Shown here: piece after piece, positions 53,602-62,379 of the stretch
How positions within the stretch are numbered: position 1 is the first letter of the stretch
Layout of the letters: every line of letters begins with the position of its first letter
NCBI GenBank assembly: GCA_902761905.1
Contig: CACWMK010000002.1
Location: 146,996 to 210,995 of the forward strand
Direction of reading: 5' to 3'
DNA length: 64,000 bases
Origin: an uncultured Prevotellaceae bacterium
GTDB taxonomy: Bacteria > Bacteroidota > Bacteroidia > Bacteroidales > Bacteroidaceae
Program-made: the position numbers and the translations under genes
The notes under the pieces: generated by a model
Told to the model about the DNA's origin: nothing
Seen by the model: only the letters and a program-made list of their open reading frames with translations
Database searches by the model: none

Positions 53602-54732
53602 ATGAAGATGATGAAACTCAAGAATAATATATATGGAGTAGTCATGGGGGCGCTTTCTCTCACTTGTGTGTCCTGCTATAATGCAGACAAGGAGTTCCCT
53701 GACTATCAAGGAGGTACAACAGCCTACTTTGCCTACCAGTACCCGATACGTACACTCATATTGGGTAACGACATCTACGACAATACAATTGACAATGAGC
53801 ACAAGTGCCAGATATGGTCAACTATGGGTGGAGCATACAGTGGGCGAAATGCAACGGTAGATATTGTCGTTGATCCTACACTCTGTGACAACCTCTGGTT
53901 TGTTGACGAAGGTGGAAATGCTTCTACCCCCGTTCAGGCCATGCCTACAGATTACTACCGGTTGTCATCCAATCAGATTCCTTATAATGGGGATTCACGT
54001 GGCTACGTAGAAGTGCAGTTCACCGACGCATTCTTCAACGACCCTAAGTCGGTTGAGAATACCTATGTCATTCCTCTAGTGATGACTAAAGCCAATGGTA
54101 TTGATAAAATACTCGCTGGCACACCGCGTGCAGGTACCACTCCTTCTCGTACAAATCTGTCGTATTGGGAGGTTCTGGCCAAGGATTATGTGCTTTACTG
54201 TGTGAAGTATATCAACCCTTGGGATGCCAAGTATATCCGTCGTGGTGTTGACAATGTTAACGAGAAGGGGGCATTGACAACAGTTGTTCGAAAGGATATG
54301 TCTCTAGTCAATACGGATCTGGAGCATTACAAGGAGAATCCTGTTAATGCCAATGATGAAGTTTGCAGCATTACTACCAAGAGTATGTCGCAGGCTATCT
54401 TCCCTGTTTCGTTCAAGACTTCTGGCGCTTCAATAACTTGTAACCTCATCCTCACTTTCAATGGCAATCAGTGCACCATCTCTACCGATGACGCTAATGT
54501 CACCGCCAGTGGTTCAGGTGAATTCATTGAGAAGGGAACTGATAAGCCTGAATATAAGGACTATCAGTGGGGTAGCATGAACCAAAAGCCAGTATCACGT
54601 GACATCCTTCGCCTGAAATACAATGTTCAGTTCGAAGACAAGGATATCCAGGTAGAAACTACAGATACAATGGTTGTCCAGACTCGTGAGTCTAACATTA
54701 AGCAGTTCTTCTCACCCAAGTATGTACAATAA
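53602..54732 (+). CDS. xusE-like: Surface glycan-binding lipoprotein with DUF1735-like N-domain, XusE-like
   Basis: A 376-residue lipoprotein (lipobox CVSC near residue 26). The N-terminal half resembles the DUF1735/BT_3987 type: FPDYQGGTTAYFAYQYPIR, LGNDIYDN, VDIVVDPTLCDNLWF, YVEVQFTDAFFNDPKS. The C-terminal half is another beta-rich domain (about 200-370) without known motifs. It occupies the xusE slot between SusD and the GH10-like gene in xylan loci, where the product is a surface binder. It is preceded by four TTGATAA-type repeat units and followed at 18 bp by the GH10-like gene. Confidence 0.85.
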   Translation: MKMMKLKNNIYGVVMGALSLTCVSCYNADKEFPDYQGGTTAYFAYQYPIRTLILGNDIYDNTIDNEHKCQIWSTMGGAYSGRNATVDIVVDPTLCDNLWFVDEGGNASTPVQAMPTDYYRLSSNQIPYNGDSRGYVEVQFTDAFFNDPKSVENTYVIPLVMTKANGIDKILAGTPRAGTTPSRTNLSYWEVLAKDYVLYCVKYINPWDAKYIRRGVDNVNEKGALTTVVRKDMSLVNTDLEHYKENPVNANDEVCSITTKSMSQAIFPVSFKTSGASITCNLILTFNGNQCTISTDDANVTASGSGEFIEKGTDKPEYKDYQWGSMNQKPVSRDILRLKYNVQFEDKDIQVETTDTMVVQTRESNIKQFFSPKYVQ

Positions 54733-54750
54733 TAATAGGAGGCTTAGATT

Positions 54751-56439
54751 ATGAAAAAGATTTTAAAAAGTGGTCTCTTGATGATGGTAGCAGGTGCATT
54801 TACTGTTTCCTGTGCTGATTATAATGACACGTATAATTTCAAGACTTCTCCTGATCCGTCTGTAGTACCTCAGTATACAGACTTGGGACCTGTCAAGTCA
54901 TATCTCGACAAGAGTGTACATCCTAACATGACACTTGGTGCTCAGCTCAAGTTGAAGGATTTCAATGACCAGGCGATGTATCATGCCGCAGCGATTAACA
55001 ACTTTGATGATGTTTTCTTCGGCACCGATTTGATGTCAGGTAAAATTATTAATGGCAAAGGCTCGATGAACTTCATCAGCATGAACACTATGGTATCGCA
55101 TGCTAAGGAGATAGGAGCCACGGTCTATGGTAGTCCTATTGCTGCCAATAGCAACCAGCCTGACGATTGGTTTAAGTATCTTACGTCTCCAATTGAGATT
55201 ATTGTTGACTTTATCGAGGAAAAGACTGTTGACTTCAGCACTATGGCCACAGGAAACTTCCCTGGTAAAGAAGGTACAAAAGGTACAGCCTCAATTAAAA
55301 AACGTAATGGCAAGAACCAGCTCTATGTCGGTAAGGATACGAAGGTTCGTATAGTTGATGGATTCACTGTTAATCCTCTCAACAAATACTACATTGTATT
55401 CTATGCTAATGCCGACAAGGATGCATCCTTTAATATCACCTTCTCTGGCAATAAGATAGCTAATCCTCAGAGTACTGATGGTAAGTACACAGTCAAGGGT
55501 GGTGCTGACAAAAAGACTAAGTTTGAAGTAGAGTGCCGCAGTGCCGAAGGCGAAACTGATGGTTACCTGAGAATCGAGTCAATGCGTTCTGCAGAGTTCT
55601 ATATCGAAAGCGTGGAGGTGGGTTACTATCCAGACAACCACCGCGACCAGACTCAGCAGGAGGTCAACGATACCATTCACTATGCGCTCAACACATGGTG
55701 TGATGCTCTGATGAGAAATAATGCAGGCTGCATCAAGACCTTTAGTTTGATTGACGAGCCTATCGATGTGAAAGCAGAAGTAGAGGACGGTATCTACGAC
55801 CTGAAGCATGCTACTAAGGATGCAGAGGGTAAGGCCGAGCAAATCTTCTGGCAGGACATCTTTGGCAGCGAGAACTATGCACCTACGGTAGCTACTGCTG
55901 CACGTAATGCATATCAGAAGTATCAGGGCGATCCTAACGAACTGAAGTTCTTCATTAGTGAGACAGGGCTTGAGGAGCAGAAGAAATTCCAGAGCCTGAT
56001 GTACTGGATTGGTATCTGGGACACAAAAGGTGCTAAAATCGATGGTATCGATGCTAAGTTGAACCTTATATATAGTGAGGATGAGACAAAGCAGCAGGCT
56101 ACAGTGACTGCTCTGGATAACATGCTGACTAATCTGGCTTCTACAGGCAAACTTATCCGTGTCTCTAACTTTGATATCAAATATCAGGATGCTGACGGTA
56201 ACGGTGTGTCTGCAAAAGATATCTCGGATGATCAGCGTCAGAAGCTTGCCGATTTCTATGCATACGTTATCAAGAGCTATATGAGCAAGATTCCGAGTGA
56301 CAAGCAGGCTGGTATCTGTAAGGGCAGTATGCCTGACACGAATGATCCTGTAGGTCTCTGGTCTATTGACACCCAAACCAAGGACTGGGTGCGTACCGCA
56401 ACCTATGAGGCATTCTGCAAAGCGCTCAGTGGAAAGTAA
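54751..56439 (+). CDS. GH10-like lipoprotein with inserted CBM, active site degenerate (probable xylan-binding pseudo-enzyme)
   Basis: A 562-residue lipoprotein (lipobox TVSC near residue 21) in the place of the xylan-locus GH10 endoxylanase. The barrel is recognisable: MTLGAQLKLKDFNDQAMY, NFDDVFFGTDLM, the insertion point after PDDWFKYL, LIDEPID, YQGDPNELKFF, KIDGIDAKLNLI and VSNFDIKYQD. A carbohydrate-binding-module-like domain is inserted at about 145-295 (VDFSTMATGNFPGKEGTKG), as in Xyn10C-type enzymes. The active site is altered: acid/base Glu336 is kept but preceded by Asp, not Asn; the nucleophile Glu of the T-E-L-D motif is Asn473; the His of WHxQ and of QxH are absent. It should be inactive as a retaining xylanase and may bind glycan instead. 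Assignments are by eye. Confidence 0.8.
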   Translation: MKKILKSGLLMMVAGAFTVSCADYNDTYNFKTSPDPSVVPQYTDLGPVKSYLDKSVHPNMTLGAQLKLKDFNDQAMYHAAAINNFDDVFFGTDLMSGKIINGKGSMNFISMNTMVSHAKEIGATVYGSPIAANSNQPDDWFKYLTSPIEIIVDFIEEKTVDFSTMATGNFPGKEGTKGTASIKKRNGKNQLYVGKDTKVRIVDGFTVNPLNKYYIVFYANADKDASFNITFSGNKIANPQSTDGKYTVKGGADKKTKFEVECRSAEGETDGYLRIESMRSAEFYIESVEVGYYPDNHRDQTQQEVNDTIHYALNTWCDALMRNNAGCIKTFSLIDEPIDVKAEVEDGIYDLKHATKDAEGKAEQIFWQDIFGSENYAPTVATAARNAYQKYQGDPNELKFFISETGLEEQKKFQSLMYWIGIWDTKGAKIDGIDAKLNLIYSEDETKQQATVTALDNMLTNLASTGKLIRVSNFDIKYQDADGNGVSAKDISDDQRQKLADFYAYVIKSYMSKIPSDKQAGICKGSMPDTNDPVGLWSIDTQTKDWVRTATYEAFCKALSGK

Positions 56440-56565
56440 CAATATGGGGTAAAGGAGTTAGGGAGGTTTAACTTCTCTGACTCCTCAAACTCCAGTCTCT
56501 AGAAATAATAATTCTTATTATTATATTTTTTAATTCACTTAATTATTAACTAAATTCTTTTAATT

Positions 56566-58944
56566 ATGAAGAAACTATTTACACTTATTGCTTTCTTGAC
56601 TTGTTTCTTGGGAGCAAAAGCAGGTGAGGTGATAGTCGACAAGACTGTTGACTATTCAACTTACAATGGTTTCCCATTCTATGTAATGGGGTATGTACCA
56701 GAGTGGATTGACGGTGTCATGACCGACTTTGGTGCCAACTACAGGTATGCAACACAGGCAGATCTTGATGGTGATGGTGACGCCAAATGGAAAGATGGAG
56801 AGACATCTGAAGCTACTGTTAAGACCAATAATGGAACAGAGTATCAGAAGGTAACAGGTGCTGGCCTATATTGGCACCAGTATTTCATTGCTGATGGTAT
56901 TCCTACTGAGGTAGGAGGTAATTATACTGTTAAGGCACTGGTTAAGGCATCAGAAGCTTGCACCATCAATGTTAACATGGGTAACTGGGGTGACGGCAAT
57001 ACTGTAGGATGTGATGTTTCTATTCCAGCAAGTGATGAGTTCGTAGAGGTAGAGTGGAATTACGCAGGTATTCCTGTAACTTCTAGTTTCCTTGTTGCTC
57101 AGCCTGGTACTACCACTGCTATCATTGAATGGAAGAGTCTTACCGTTTCTCACGAGCAGGAGGAAGGTGTTGTACAGACTTGGCTCCAGATGATTACAGA
57201 TAATGGTAACGCTGCTGCACCTGAGGGTGATGGTAAATATGTTGGTGATGCTGAGTTCGGAGCATGGCCTGCATGGGCTCTTGAGGAGACTGATGGTATC
57301 AACGCTAACTGGAGAGGTAATCGTGCTGGTGAAATCTGTGCATGGTCTTTGACAATGGGACGCAACTTTGATGATCAGGCTCAGGCTATTACTACTGATA
57401 GCCCTCGATCTCGTCCATATCCTTCTGATATTGAGGCAGAAGCAGGAAATGAAAGCAACCACGTATTTGCTGTTCATGTGGATCAGATTAACCAAATTGG
57501 TGATGATGCTGCTTCTATTGCATGGTCTAACCAGTTCTGGATTCAGTCTCCTAAGACTTGGAAGGCTGGTACAAAGATTAGAGTAAAGTTCCGTTATAAG
57601 GCTGATCATGCTTGTAATGTTGGTACACAGATTCATACTGAGCATCCTTCTATTTATCTCTACTGGAATGCATTTGGTGATGTTAGCTTCACTGACCAGT
57701 GGCAGGAATTCAACAAGACAATTGACTTCGATTCTAACACAGGTGGCGGTGCATCTCTCGCATTCAACCTGACCTCTGACGAAACTAATGGCCGTACGCC
57801 TAATGTATTCTATTTCGACGATCTCTCTTGGGAGGTATTGAAGCTTGATGAAGGTCTCTTCGTTGCTTCTACAGACACAAGAGACGGTGCTCCTGCTTAT
57901 GATCTTAATGGCGCTAAGGAATTTGTTCTGGATCCAGAAGATGAGGAAGGAAAGGTTCTGTATGCTGTAGTAGGTAAGCAGGGTGATGAATCTTCATGGG
58001 TTAATGAGGTGATGATTTCAACCGTTCGTGGTGATAAGTCTGCATTTAATAGTGCAACTGTTAGCGCTAAGGGTACTGTTAAGAATGCCGATTGGATGGG
58101 CTATGAGTCTAAGAGCCAGGCTAAGATTAAGCTCCCTGTAGCTGGTGTTTGGAAGATTGAGGCAGACACAACCACTGCTGAGATTTGCTTCACTTGGATT
58201 GATGGTGAAGAGATTATTGAGAAGGAACTTGTTGATATAGTTACTAATACAACAGAAGTTACTGTTAAGGGTAAGGAGAGAGAGTACACCGAGGCTGAAG
58301 CTGAGGCTGCTGGTATTGAAAAGCCAGAAACTCCTGGTCAGGGCTGGGATAACCAGTTCTTCCTGGTAGCTAACCGTAATATTGCAGCAGGTGAGGAAAC
58401 ACATATCTCGTTCAAGTATAAGCGCTCAAATTATCAGGGAACCGCAAATGTTACCAGTGGAACACAGTGCCACAACGAACCTGGACAGTATGTTCATTGG
58501 GCTGCTATCGGTAACGGTAATCCAAATTTCACCTTCTCAGAAGAGTGGGAGACTTACGATGCTGATTTCACAATTCCTAACGAGTGTGACGGTTCAGAAG
58601 GTAATGGCTACATGAAGGATTTCAAGTCTATCGCATTCAATTTGGCTGAAGTCAAAGAGGCTTGTGACTATGAGTTTAAGGACTTCCAGTGGTATGTTAA
58701 GAGTGATGAGGAAGGCAAGACAACAGAGAACCTGATTGATGCAGAGGGTACAAAGAACTTCTTCGTTAAGGAGGGTGCTGGTACTAACCCATACGAGTTC
58801 GGTACTGATCCTTCTGGTATCATCAATGTTAAGAAGGATGCTGTTAAGGCCGACGATGCAATCTACAACCTCGCTGGACAGCGTGTATCTAAGGACTATA
58901 AGGGTATCGTAGTTAAGGCTGGTAAGAAGACCCTTAACTTCTAA
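56566..58944 (+). CDS. Large secreted multi-domain carbohydrate-binding-like protein
   Basis: A 792-residue secreted protein. Signal peptide about 1-19 (ending AKAG). Three jelly-roll-like, CBM4/9-type modules seem present: about 20-200 (GTEYQKVTGAGLYWHQYFI, SLTVSHEQ), about 215-430 (NQFWIQSPKTWKAGTKIRV, VFYFDDLSWEVL) and about 560-705 (DNQFFLVANRNIAAGEETHI, FSEEWETYDADFTIP). The last two share the order NQFF/NQFW, KFRYKAD/SFKYKRS, HTEHPSIYLYW/HNEPGQYVHW and QWQEF/EWETY. No catalytic motif is visible. The C-terminus (AIYNLAGQRVSKDYKGIVV) resembles short C-terminal domains seen on many Prevotella surface proteins. It ends the xus-like operon before a terminator and may be an extracellular xylan binder. 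Confidence 0.8.
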   Translation: MKKLFTLIAFLTCFLGAKAGEVIVDKTVDYSTYNGFPFYVMGYVPEWIDGVMTDFGANYRYATQADLDGDGDAKWKDGETSEATVKTNNGTEYQKVTGAGLYWHQYFIADGIPTEVGGNYTVKALVKASEACTINVNMGNWGDGNTVGCDVSIPASDEFVEVEWNYAGIPVTSSFLVAQPGTTTAIIEWKSLTVSHEQEEGVVQTWLQMITDNGNAAAPEGDGKYVGDAEFGAWPAWALEETDGINANWRGNRAGEICAWSLTMGRNFDDQAQAITTDSPRSRPYPSDIEAEAGNESNHVFAVHVDQINQIGDDAASIAWSNQFWIQSPKTWKAGTKIRVKFRYKADHACNVGTQIHTEHPSIYLYWNAFGDVSFTDQWQEFNKTIDFDSNTGGGASLAFNLTSDETNGRTPNVFYFDDLSWEVLKLDEGLFVASTDTRDGAPAYDLNGAKEFVLDPEDEEGKVLYAVVGKQGDESSWVNEVMISTVRGDKSAFNSATVSAKGTVKNADWMGYESKSQAKIKLPVAGVWKIEADTTTAEICFTWIDGEEIIEKELVDIVTNTTEVTVKGKEREYTEAEAEAAGIEKPETPGQGWDNQFFLVANRNIAAGEETHISFKYKRSNYQGTANVTSGTQCHNEPGQYVHWAAIGNGNPNFTFSEEWETYDADFTIPNECDGSEGNGYMKDFKSIAFNLAEVKEACDYEFKDFQWYVKSDEEGKTTENLIDAEGTKNFFVKEGAGTNPYEFGTDPSGIINVKKDAVKADDAIYNLAGQRVSKDYKGIVVKAGKKTLNF

Positions 58945-58966
58945 ACTTCGATAACTATCTAATATT

Positions 58967-59001
58967 AAGAGGATGTGCTAACGCGCATCCTCTTTTTTTT
59001 T
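58967..59001 (+). terminator. Rho-independent terminator closing the xus-like operon
   Basis: A 12-bp stem AAGAGGATGTGC / GCGCATCCTCTT (one G-T pair; 58967-58978 and 58983-58994) with a TAAC loop, continuing into a run of T residues to 59001. It lies 22 bp after the stop codon. Confidence 0.92.
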
Positions 59002-59014
59002 AGAGCACCAAATA

Positions 59015-59040
59015 GTTACCACAGAAAATCCTCTACGTAG
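59015..59040 (-). repeat. 26-bp inverted repeat, left copy
   Basis: The 26 bases are the exact reverse complement of 63208-63233. The left copy covers the last codons and stop (YVEDFLW-stop) of the Cys-rich gene and begins one base beyond it. With the right copy it brackets 4.2 kb containing the palindrome, the VirE-like gene and the small opposite-strand unit. Confidence 0.85.
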
Positions 59041-59477
59041 CCTTTGAACTCGATGGGTTGGTGCCAACCGAACCTGATGGCGGCTTGACGGATGTATTGT
59101 TCGTGCTCGGGGGTGATGGGGCGACGACTGAAATGGTATTCGTAGTAGCGCTTGCGATTGAAGTAGCGGATAAGATGCTGCTTCAACGGATTGGCTATAC
59201 GCGCTGGCATATCATAGTAGATATTAGAAAGTCCAAGCGGCATGCGCACAGGCTTGTCGCTAAGATACAATGGACATTTCTCCGTCTGCATCAGCGGATG
59301 GTTCAGATTGGTACAGGTGGTGTAGAGATAGCTTTCGGGCGTATAAGTACGCAGAATATAGTGCAGACAGTGCTCACGCAACGGACATGTCTGCGTAAGA
59401 CATATCCCATTTCCTTTGTCGGCTTTTTCTTTCAGCACCTTCTCGAGAGGCTGCGGTGTATATTTCTTCTCTTCCAT
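59016..59477 (-). CDS. Small Cys-rich Bacteroidota protein (DUF6078-like)
   Basis: A 153-residue cytosolic protein with no signal peptide. The N-terminal half has five cysteines (C-x4-C-x5-C, then C-x12-C: LTQTCPLREHC, YTTC, KCPLYLS) that could bind metal. The C-terminal half is basic and aromatic (LIRYFNRKRYYEYHFSRRPI). It resembles the DUF6078 family from memory; the function is unknown. It is divergent from the VirE-like gene across a large palindrome, suggesting a shared control region. Its last 25 bases are duplicated in inverted orientation at 63208-63233. A weak -7 TAATTTTG lies at 59511-59504 on the minus strand. Confidence 0.8.
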   Translation of the reverse strand: MEEKKYTPQPLEKVLKEKADKGNGICLTQTCPLREHCLHYILRTYTPESYLYTTCTNLNHPLMQTEKCPLYLSDKPVRMPLGLSNIYYDMPARIANPLKQHLIRYFNRKRYYEYHFSRRPITPEHEQYIRQAAIRFGWHQPIEFKGYVEDFLW

Positions 59478-59568
59478 TTGTGATGAATTTTATATTTCGG
59501 CTACAAAATTAGTAAAAATGTGTGATATAACAAAATTGTTCCATAGAAAAATACAAAAAAGTGGTCTA

Positions 59569-59959
59569 ACTATTCATAAATGCCATTAACCCGCTTATTA
59601 ACAGCATGTTATACTATGAATAGTGCCTTAAAAACTGCACTCGACTATTCATAAATCGATGTTTAAATGGCTCTTTTAAGTCGTTAAGATAAGGTTAACG
59701 TGCTGATAACATGGCAGTTACACAACAGTAACAAACTGAGAAACAAATTGTTTCTACGGCGGTAACAAAGTGTTACCACGGGAGTAACAAAGTGTTTCCC
59801 TTGTTGTTACTATAGTGAAACACCAATAAATACATTTTGAAAATAATTTACTTCAACTTAAAAAGTGGCCATTTTATGAATAGTGCCATGTTGATTTTGA
59901 GGCACTATTCATAAGATAACAACTTGAATATCAGAGGTTTATCTCAAAATATGAATAGT
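59569..59959. repeat. Imperfect 390-bp palindrome with six TATGAATAGT copies in mirror symmetry
   Basis: TATGAATAGT occurs on plus at 59615-59624, 59875-59884, 59950-59959 and on minus at 59569-59578, 59644-59653, 59904-59913. Start-to-start spacings are 46, 29, 231, 29, 46, so the array mirrors exactly around 59764. The central pair of the right half is a 14-bp perfect stem (59874-59887 with 59901-59914). The core holds GGTAAC-AAAGT-GTTACC (59761-59777), with AGTAACAA near 59727 mirrored near 59811 and AAATGGC near 59665 mirrored near 59873; these centre on about 59769. This fills nearly all of the gap between the two divergent genes. It could be an operator, a replication-type iteron array or a foldback/MITE element. 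Confidence 0.8.
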
Positions 59960-60007
59960 TGGAGCATTTTTTATGCTTTTTCTCTTGGAATTTTAAAAAT
60001 AATGTAT

Positions 60008-60016
60008 TACCTTTGC
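60008..60016 (+). promoter_or_regulatory. -7 promoter box of the VirE-like gene
   Basis: TACCTTTGC matches TAnnTTTG, 27 bp before the ATG at 60044. It lies 49 bp beyond the last TATGAATAGT copy, close enough for the palindrome to control it. Confidence 0.6.
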
Positions 60017-60043
60017 AGACTGTACAACCAATAAACTTTGAAT

Positions 60044-62194
60044 ATGACAAAAGTAACTATTGCAAAGAACTATCGAAATGCTGAGACGCTAAAGGTTTTT
60101 GAGCTCTCAGAAGTAATCTGTATGATACAGAAGTGTGAGTATGCCGAAGCTATCGACGCAGTAAGGGGCATATCACTACACACACAACTGAAACGACTGG
60201 AAGACGGTAGTGTAGATGGCGCCAACAACTTCACCGACAAGGTGCCTCGCATCTGCTTTGCCTCCGAAATGGAGAACCGTAACCATCAGCGTGTGCGCAA
60301 ATCGTACACAGGTCTGGTGCTGCTCGAGGTTAACAATCTTACTAGCTTCGACGAGGCTAAGGCCATCCGACAGGGGGCCGCACTGATGCCACAAACCCTG
60401 TTGGCCTTTGTAGGAGCCAGCGGCAGGAGTGTCAAGATTGTGTGTCGTGGCGAACTGTTTGATGGCGGACTGCCTGAGACGGACGACGACATCATACGCT
60501 TCCACCTTAATCTATATGAGAAGGCTCGCATGGTGTATAATGCCCAACTAGGCGTGACCATCGACAAACTGGAACCGCATCTGGAGCGAACCTGCTATAT
60601 CGGAGCCGACAATGAATTGTACTATAATCCATCGGCACAGCCCTTCTATACTGACACATCAGACCTGATGAAGGCACTGAAACCTATTCAGCCAGCCAAT
60701 CAGTTGCCCGACGAGATAGTGCCCGGTCGAAGCCGTTTCCACTCTATGTGTGTAATCTATCAGTATAACCTCTCTAAGGCATACGATGACACAGCAGGAA
60801 TCGTCGACGAAGAGGAACGCAACGAGTTGATTATTATCCGTTTGGCCGAGTATTGCCGTGAGTCGGGATTGGATATGGCCTTCTGCCGTCGTCGCACCCT
60901 GATGAGTCTTACGTTTGGCAAGCGTCCTGACGTGATTGAGAAGACCTTTGAGAATGCCTATCGCGAGGAGCACGAAAAGCAGTACTACAAGCGCAAGAAT
61001 ATGCCTCGTCCGCTGAAAAATATCCCTGCCGAGACGCTGATGATGATGAAGATAGACATATTTCTGAATGCCAACTACGAACTTCGTAAGAATGTGATGC
61101 GAGGTGTGGCCGAGTATCGCATGAGGACGGGACTGGGGTTTGCATTCCAAGACCTCACCACCGAGGCACGCAACTCTATCACTATAAGCGCTTTGTCGCA
61201 GGGCATCAAGTGCTGGGATAAGGACATCATGCGATACGTGAACTCTAATGACATCACTCTTTACGATCCCATGGACGATTTCCTGGAACATCTGCCCAAG
61301 TGGGATGGCAAGGACCGTGTGGAGCCATTGGCGCGACGAATAAAGACCGACTACGAGGAGTGGCCACACCTATTTCATATATGGATGCGATCGATGGTAG
61401 CAATGTGGAAGGGCAAGGGCCAGTTGACGGGTAATGCACTCGTACCATTGTTGATAGGTCGTCAGGGGTGTGGTAAGTCCAGTTTCTGTAGAATCCTGTT
61501 GCCTCGCGAACAGCGAGAGTATTACAATGATCGTATCAACTTTAAGAACGAGCACGACCTGAACCTGGGGCTCACATCGTTTGCACTAATCAATCTCGAC
61601 GAGTTCGACAAGATCACCAAGCGTCAGCAGGTGGTACTTAAGTATCTGCTATCCACATCCGACGTAAAATACCGTCCTCCTTACGGCACGGCCTACTCCA
61701 GTCATCGTCGCTATGCATCGTTTATTGGTACTACCAACGAGCTGATGCCACTTACAGACCCTACAGGTTCACGTAGATTCATCTGTGTGATGGTGGATGG
61801 CAACATCGACTTCGAGACACCCGTGGAGTATAGTCAGTTGTATGCACAGTTGAAGTATGAGGTTGAGCAACAGCGCGAGCGCTACTTCCTGACCAAAGAC
61901 GAAGAAGCAGCCCTGATGCACCACAATCTGCGCTATCAGCAGATGAACGGACTTAGCGAGATGTTGCTATCCCTCTTCGAGAAGCCCGATGGCAACCCCA
62001 AGGATAATCCAGAGAATGGCCAGTGGCTATCTGTAAAGGAAATCTCCGACCGACTGAAACAAGCCTTCAAAGGTGCTTATCAACCCGACGAGGGCTCGCT
62101 AGTAAAGATCGGCCAATGTCTAAACCGTCCAGAATACCGTTTTGAGAGCGAACGCAAAACCCACGGCTGGGTATACTGGGTAAAGGAACGTTAA
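60044..62194 (+). CDS. VirE-like / BT4734-type primase-helicase protein
   Basis: A 716-residue nucleic-acid-processing protein. The N-terminal third (about 40-215) resembles the BT4734/VirE-N domain (IRQGAALMPQTLLAFVGASG, VKIVCRGELFD), a primase-related fold. A middle helical region follows. The VirE-type P-loop ATPase domain spans about 400-640, with Walker A LLIGRQGCGKSSF (Lys478), Walker B-like FALINLDEFDK, and an arginine-finger-like GSRRFICVMVDG. The C-terminus (LSVKEISDRLKQAF, HGWVYWVKER) is the DUF3874-type winged-helix tail. Such proteins are frequent in Bacteroidota near capsule loci and mobile elements, and resemble phage or plasmid replication helicases. ATG 60044 is chosen over the TTG at 60038. 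It stands alone between the palindrome and a bidirectional terminator. Confidence 0.9.
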   Translation: MTKVTIAKNYRNAETLKVFELSEVICMIQKCEYAEAIDAVRGISLHTQLKRLEDGSVDGANNFTDKVPRICFASEMENRNHQRVRKSYTGLVLLEVNNLTSFDEAKAIRQGAALMPQTLLAFVGASGRSVKIVCRGELFDGGLPETDDDIIRFHLNLYEKARMVYNAQLGVTIDKLEPHLERTCYIGADNELYYNPSAQPFYTDTSDLMKALKPIQPANQLPDEIVPGRSRFHSMCVIYQYNLSKAYDDTAGIVDEEERNELIIIRLAEYCRESGLDMAFCRRRTLMSLTFGKRPDVIEKTFENAYREEHEKQYYKRKNMPRPLKNIPAETLMMMKIDIFLNANYELRKNVMRGVAEYRMRTGLGFAFQDLTTEARNSITISALSQGIKCWDKDIMRYVNSNDITLYDPMDDFLEHLPKWDGKDRVEPLARRIKTDYEEWPHLFHIWMRSMVAMWKGKGQLTGNALVPLLIGRQGCGKSSFCRILLPREQREYYNDRINFKNEHDLNLGLTSFALINLDEFDKITKRQQVVLKYLLSTSDVKYRPPYGTAYSSHRRYASFIGTTNELMPLTDPTGSRRFICVMVDGNIDFETPVEYSQLYAQLKYEVEQQRERYFLTKDEEAALMHHNLRYQQMNGLSEMLLSLFEKPDGNPKDNPENGQWLSVKEISDRLKQAFKGAYQPDEGSLVKIGQCLNRPEYRFESERKTHGWVYWVKER

Positions 62195-62206
62195 TGCATA
62201 AACAAA

Positions 62207-62240
62207 CTAAAAGAGGATGCATCATTACATCCTCTTTTAG
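62207..62240. terminator. Bidirectional Rho-independent terminator
   Basis: Perfect 13-bp stem CTAAAAGAGGATG / CATCCTCTTTTAG (62207-62219, 62228-62240), loop CATCATTA. It lies 12 bp after the VirE-like stop and 1 bp from the stop of the convergent small ORF; the A/T ends of the stem give T-runs on either strand. Confidence 0.88.
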
Positions 62241-62241
62241 C

Positions 62242-62379
62242 TTACAGTTTTTGCTTTTCCAATTGCGATAAGGCAAGGAGAGCATACTGCACTTTTAAAT
62301 GTATAGCTTCATACGACAGTTTCTGGCCATCCGGAATAACCAATTCTTGTTGGCTACCGCCTTTTATATACTCATACAA
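62242..62379 (-). CDS. Possible 45-codon ORF overlapping the upstream gene (TTG start)
   Basis: An open frame from TTG (62379-62377) to TAA, reading YEYIKGGSQQELVIPDG and then a helical tail EAIHLKVQYALLALSQLEK. It overlaps the end of the 161-residue gene by 8 bp and stops 1 bp before the terminator. The composition looks protein-like and it fills the only space left in the transcript. There is no ATG, so it could instead be a frameshifted C-terminal remnant of a longer gene. Confidence 0.35.
   Translation of the reverse strand: MYEYIKGGSQQELVIPDGQKLSYEAIHLKVQYALLALSQLEKQKL

Noticed and set aside
54751-56439. Active GH10 endoxylanase call
   Set aside because: Position in the locus suggests it, but the nucleophile and several active-site residues are missing by eye.
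55579-56442. Long minus-strand open frame (287 codons) opposite the GH10-like gene
   Set aside because: Cys- and Leu-rich shadow of the real plus-strand gene, with no family features and no promoter.
59569-59959. CRISPR array reading of the TATGAATAGT repeats
   Set aside because: Repeats are short, alternate in strand and are mirror-spaced; there are no regular unique spacers and no cas genes.
60659-61369. Minus-strand open frame of 236 codons within the VirE-like gene
   Set aside because: Antisense shadow of conserved VirE-like coding sequence.
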